From Osmia lignaria lignaria (Eukaryota > Arthropoda > Insecta > Hymenoptera > Megachilidae): a stretch of DNA of 64,000 nucleotides. Under the pieces are notes generated by a model. The model saw only the letters and a list, made by a program, of their open reading frames with translations, had not been told where the DNA came from and searched no databases. The position numbers and the translations under genes are program-made. Positions 62,658 through 64,000 of the stretch are shown here, piece after piece. The DNA lies in NCBI RefSeq assembly GCF_051020975.1, contig NW_027478167.1, forward strand, positions 11,532,001 through 11,596,000, given 5' to 3'. Position 1 is the first letter of the stretch; the number at the start of each line of letters is the position of its first letter.

Positions 62658-63945
62658 TTGCATATTTATCTCAAGGGAAGGGGCCTGACGGACATATTTC
62701 GAGATATTTCTTCTTCTTGTTGTTGTTCTTCTGCACAGCTAAGCTGGAAGTGGCATTTGCGGCTCGCACTAGTGCACAGTTATCTCAAAGAAAGGGGCCA
62801 CGGTGTTTCTGTATCTCTATTATGTTGGTGCGTCTTCGGAACTTTTAAATATCTCGATATATCTCGAAAACTACGCTTCTGATCAAAAAATATCATAGAA
62901 CATAAATTGTAGGAAACATAATTCTCTACAAAAAACGTCTCTTAACATTTTGCCATAGCTCGCTTCGTTTCCGAGATATTTGCAGATTTATCTCAAGGGA
63001 AGTGGCCTGACGGACATATTTCGAGATATTTCTTCTTCTTGTTGTTCTTCTTCTGCACAGCTAAGCTGGAAGTGGCATTTGCAGCTCGCAATAGTGCAGA
63101 GTTATCCCAAAGAAAGGGGCCACGGTGTGTCTGTATCTCTATTATGTTGGTGCGGCTTCGGAACTTTTAAATATCTCAATATATCTCGAAAACTAGGCTT
63201 CTGATCAAAAAATATCATAGAACATAAATTGTAGGAAACATAATTCTCTACAAAAAAGGTCTCTTAACATTTTGCCATAGCTCGCTTCGTTTCCGAGATA
63301 TTTGCAGATTTATCTCAAGGGAAGGGTCCTGATGGACATATTTCGAGATATTTCTTCTTCTTGTTGATCTTCTTCTGCACAGCTAAACTGGAAGTGGCAT
63401 TTCCAGCTCGCAATCGTGCAGGGTTATCTCAAAGAAAGGGGCCACGGTGTTTCTGTATCTCTATTATGTTAGTGCGGCTTCGGAACTTTTAAATATCTTG
63501 ATATATCTCGAGAACTACGCATCTGATCAAAAAATATCATACTACATAAAAAGTAGGAAACTTAATGCTCTACAAGAAAGGTCTCTAAACATTTTGCCAT
63601 AGCTCGCTTCGTTTCCGAGATATTTGCAGATTTATCTCAAGGGAAGGGGCGTGACGGACATATTTCGAGATATTTCTTCTTCTTGTTGTTCTTCTTCTGC
63701 ACAGCTAAGCTGGAAGTGGCATTTGCAGCTCGCAATAGTGCAGAGTTATCTCAAAGAAAGGGGCCACGGTGTTTCTGTATCTCTATTATGTTGGTGCGGC
63801 CTCGGAACTTTTAAATATCTTGATATATCTCGAGAACTGCGCATCTGATCAAAAAATATCATAGAACATAAAAAGTAGGAAACTTAATTCTCTACAAAAA
63901 AGGTCTCTTAACATTTTGCCATAGCTCGCTTCGTTTCCGAGATAT
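62658..63945 (+). repeat. Mixed monomers near right edge
   Basis: The monomer at 62658 has TTGTTGTTGTTCTTC. The one at 62980 has GGTGTGTCTG, ATCTCAATATATC and AACTAGGCTTC. The one at 63302 is V-type with TTGTTGATCTTC (TGA 63365-63367), AATCGTGCAGGG, TTATGTTAGTGC, and the ATACTACAT tail with AATGCTCTAC. The one at 63624 has GGGGCGTGACGG and GGCCTCGGAAC. Confidence 0.85.
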
Positions 63946-64000
63946 TTGCAGATTTATCTCAAGGGAAGGGGCCTAACGGACATATTTCGAGATATTTCTT
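63946..64000 (+). repeat. Partial satellite monomer at right edge
   Basis: The last 55 bases are phases 1-55 of a monomer, carrying the CCTAACGG variant and ending in GATATTTCTT. The array continues past the right edge. Confidence 0.97.

Larger units (their letters stand above)
1..64000 (+). repeat. 322-bp satellite DNA array filling the window (198 complete monomers)
   Basis: The same 322-bp unit recurs from the first to the last base, always in the same orientation. Landmarks such as GATATTTGCAG, ACTTTTAAATATC and CTGATCAAAAAATATC return every 322 bases. Only four complete monomers depart from that length. No unrelated sequence interrupts the array. Neighbouring monomers differ by a few substitutions, and the same substitutions recur in distant monomers, which is the signature of concerted evolution. 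Large homogeneous satellites of about 320-360 bp (roughly two nucleosomes) are typical of centromeric and pericentromeric heterochromatin; that location is an inference. No ATG-initiated conserved gene, rRNA, tRNA, promoter or terminator is supported anywhere in the window. Confidence 0.98.

Noticed and set aside
197..63848. About 185 forward frames of 74 codons as a giant tandem family of small serine/cysteine proteins
   Set aside because: All begin at TTG with no ATG in the consensus. They repeat exactly with the satellite, 13 copies carry stops, and variants are mostly amino-acid changing. No promoter or other gene signal is present.
1..64000. CRISPR array
   Set aside because: The repeats are directly adjacent with no unique spacers, and the 322-bp unit is far longer than a CRISPR repeat.
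1..64000. Transposon or LTR element as the basis of the repeat
   Set aside because: No terminal inverted repeats, target-site duplications, LTRs or transposase/reverse-transcriptase motifs were seen, and the unit is a simple head-to-tail tandem.

Overview
The whole 64 kb window is one uninterrupted tandem array of a 322-bp satellite DNA monomer. All copies are head to tail in the same orientation. There are 198 complete monomers plus a partial one at each edge. I see no single-copy gene, RNA gene, transposon insertion, inversion or unrelated spacer. Phase 1 is set here at the first T of TTGCAG in the string GATATTTGCAG. Monomers then start at 197+322n (to 5027), 5346+322n (to 5990), 6309+322n (to 8241), 8564+322n (to 31748) and 32068+322n (to 63946). 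Each break in the series is one monomer with a small indel (-3, -3, +1, -2). The other 194 complete monomers fit exactly 322 bp by start-to-start spacing.

This is eukaryotic heterochromatin, most likely centromeric or pericentromeric; that location is inferred from array size and homogeneity. About 11 CpGs are kept per monomer, close to chance expectation, which fits a lightly methylated genome such as an arthropod better than a vertebrate or plant. I do not recognise the satellite family and name no species.

Every monomer carries an open frame of about 74 codons that opens with TTG, not ATG, and 13 complete copies have an in-frame stop. Nearly all variants that separate monomer classes change the amino acid, so I read these frames as satellite by-products and annotate no CDS.

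Layout: 1-1806 mixed monomers; 1807-4382 a three-class pattern, repeated at 8241-9529; 4383-6308 a tandem trimer; 6309-8240 mixed; 9530-19290 a block of about 9.8 kb with a second, edited copy at 20478-27980 and a shuffled partial copy at 35610-39151; 15326-18223 a dimeric run; 29172-31103 a tandem trimer; 31104-32711 a condensed copy of part of the large block; 33034-35287 trimer-related units; 39474-48811 two overlapping large duplications; 48812-53641 mixed, with the two most divergent monomers; 53642-55573 dimers; 57506-62516 a tandem octamer; 62658-64000 mixed.

The most informative content is structural. Multi-monomer duplications, all of whole-monomer length, together with mosaic monomers, record recent in-register unequal exchange. 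Inside the monomer there is a strong over-representation of TATCTC/GAGATA and an old internal duplication at a 114-bp offset. Comparisons were made by eye, so block edges are approximate.
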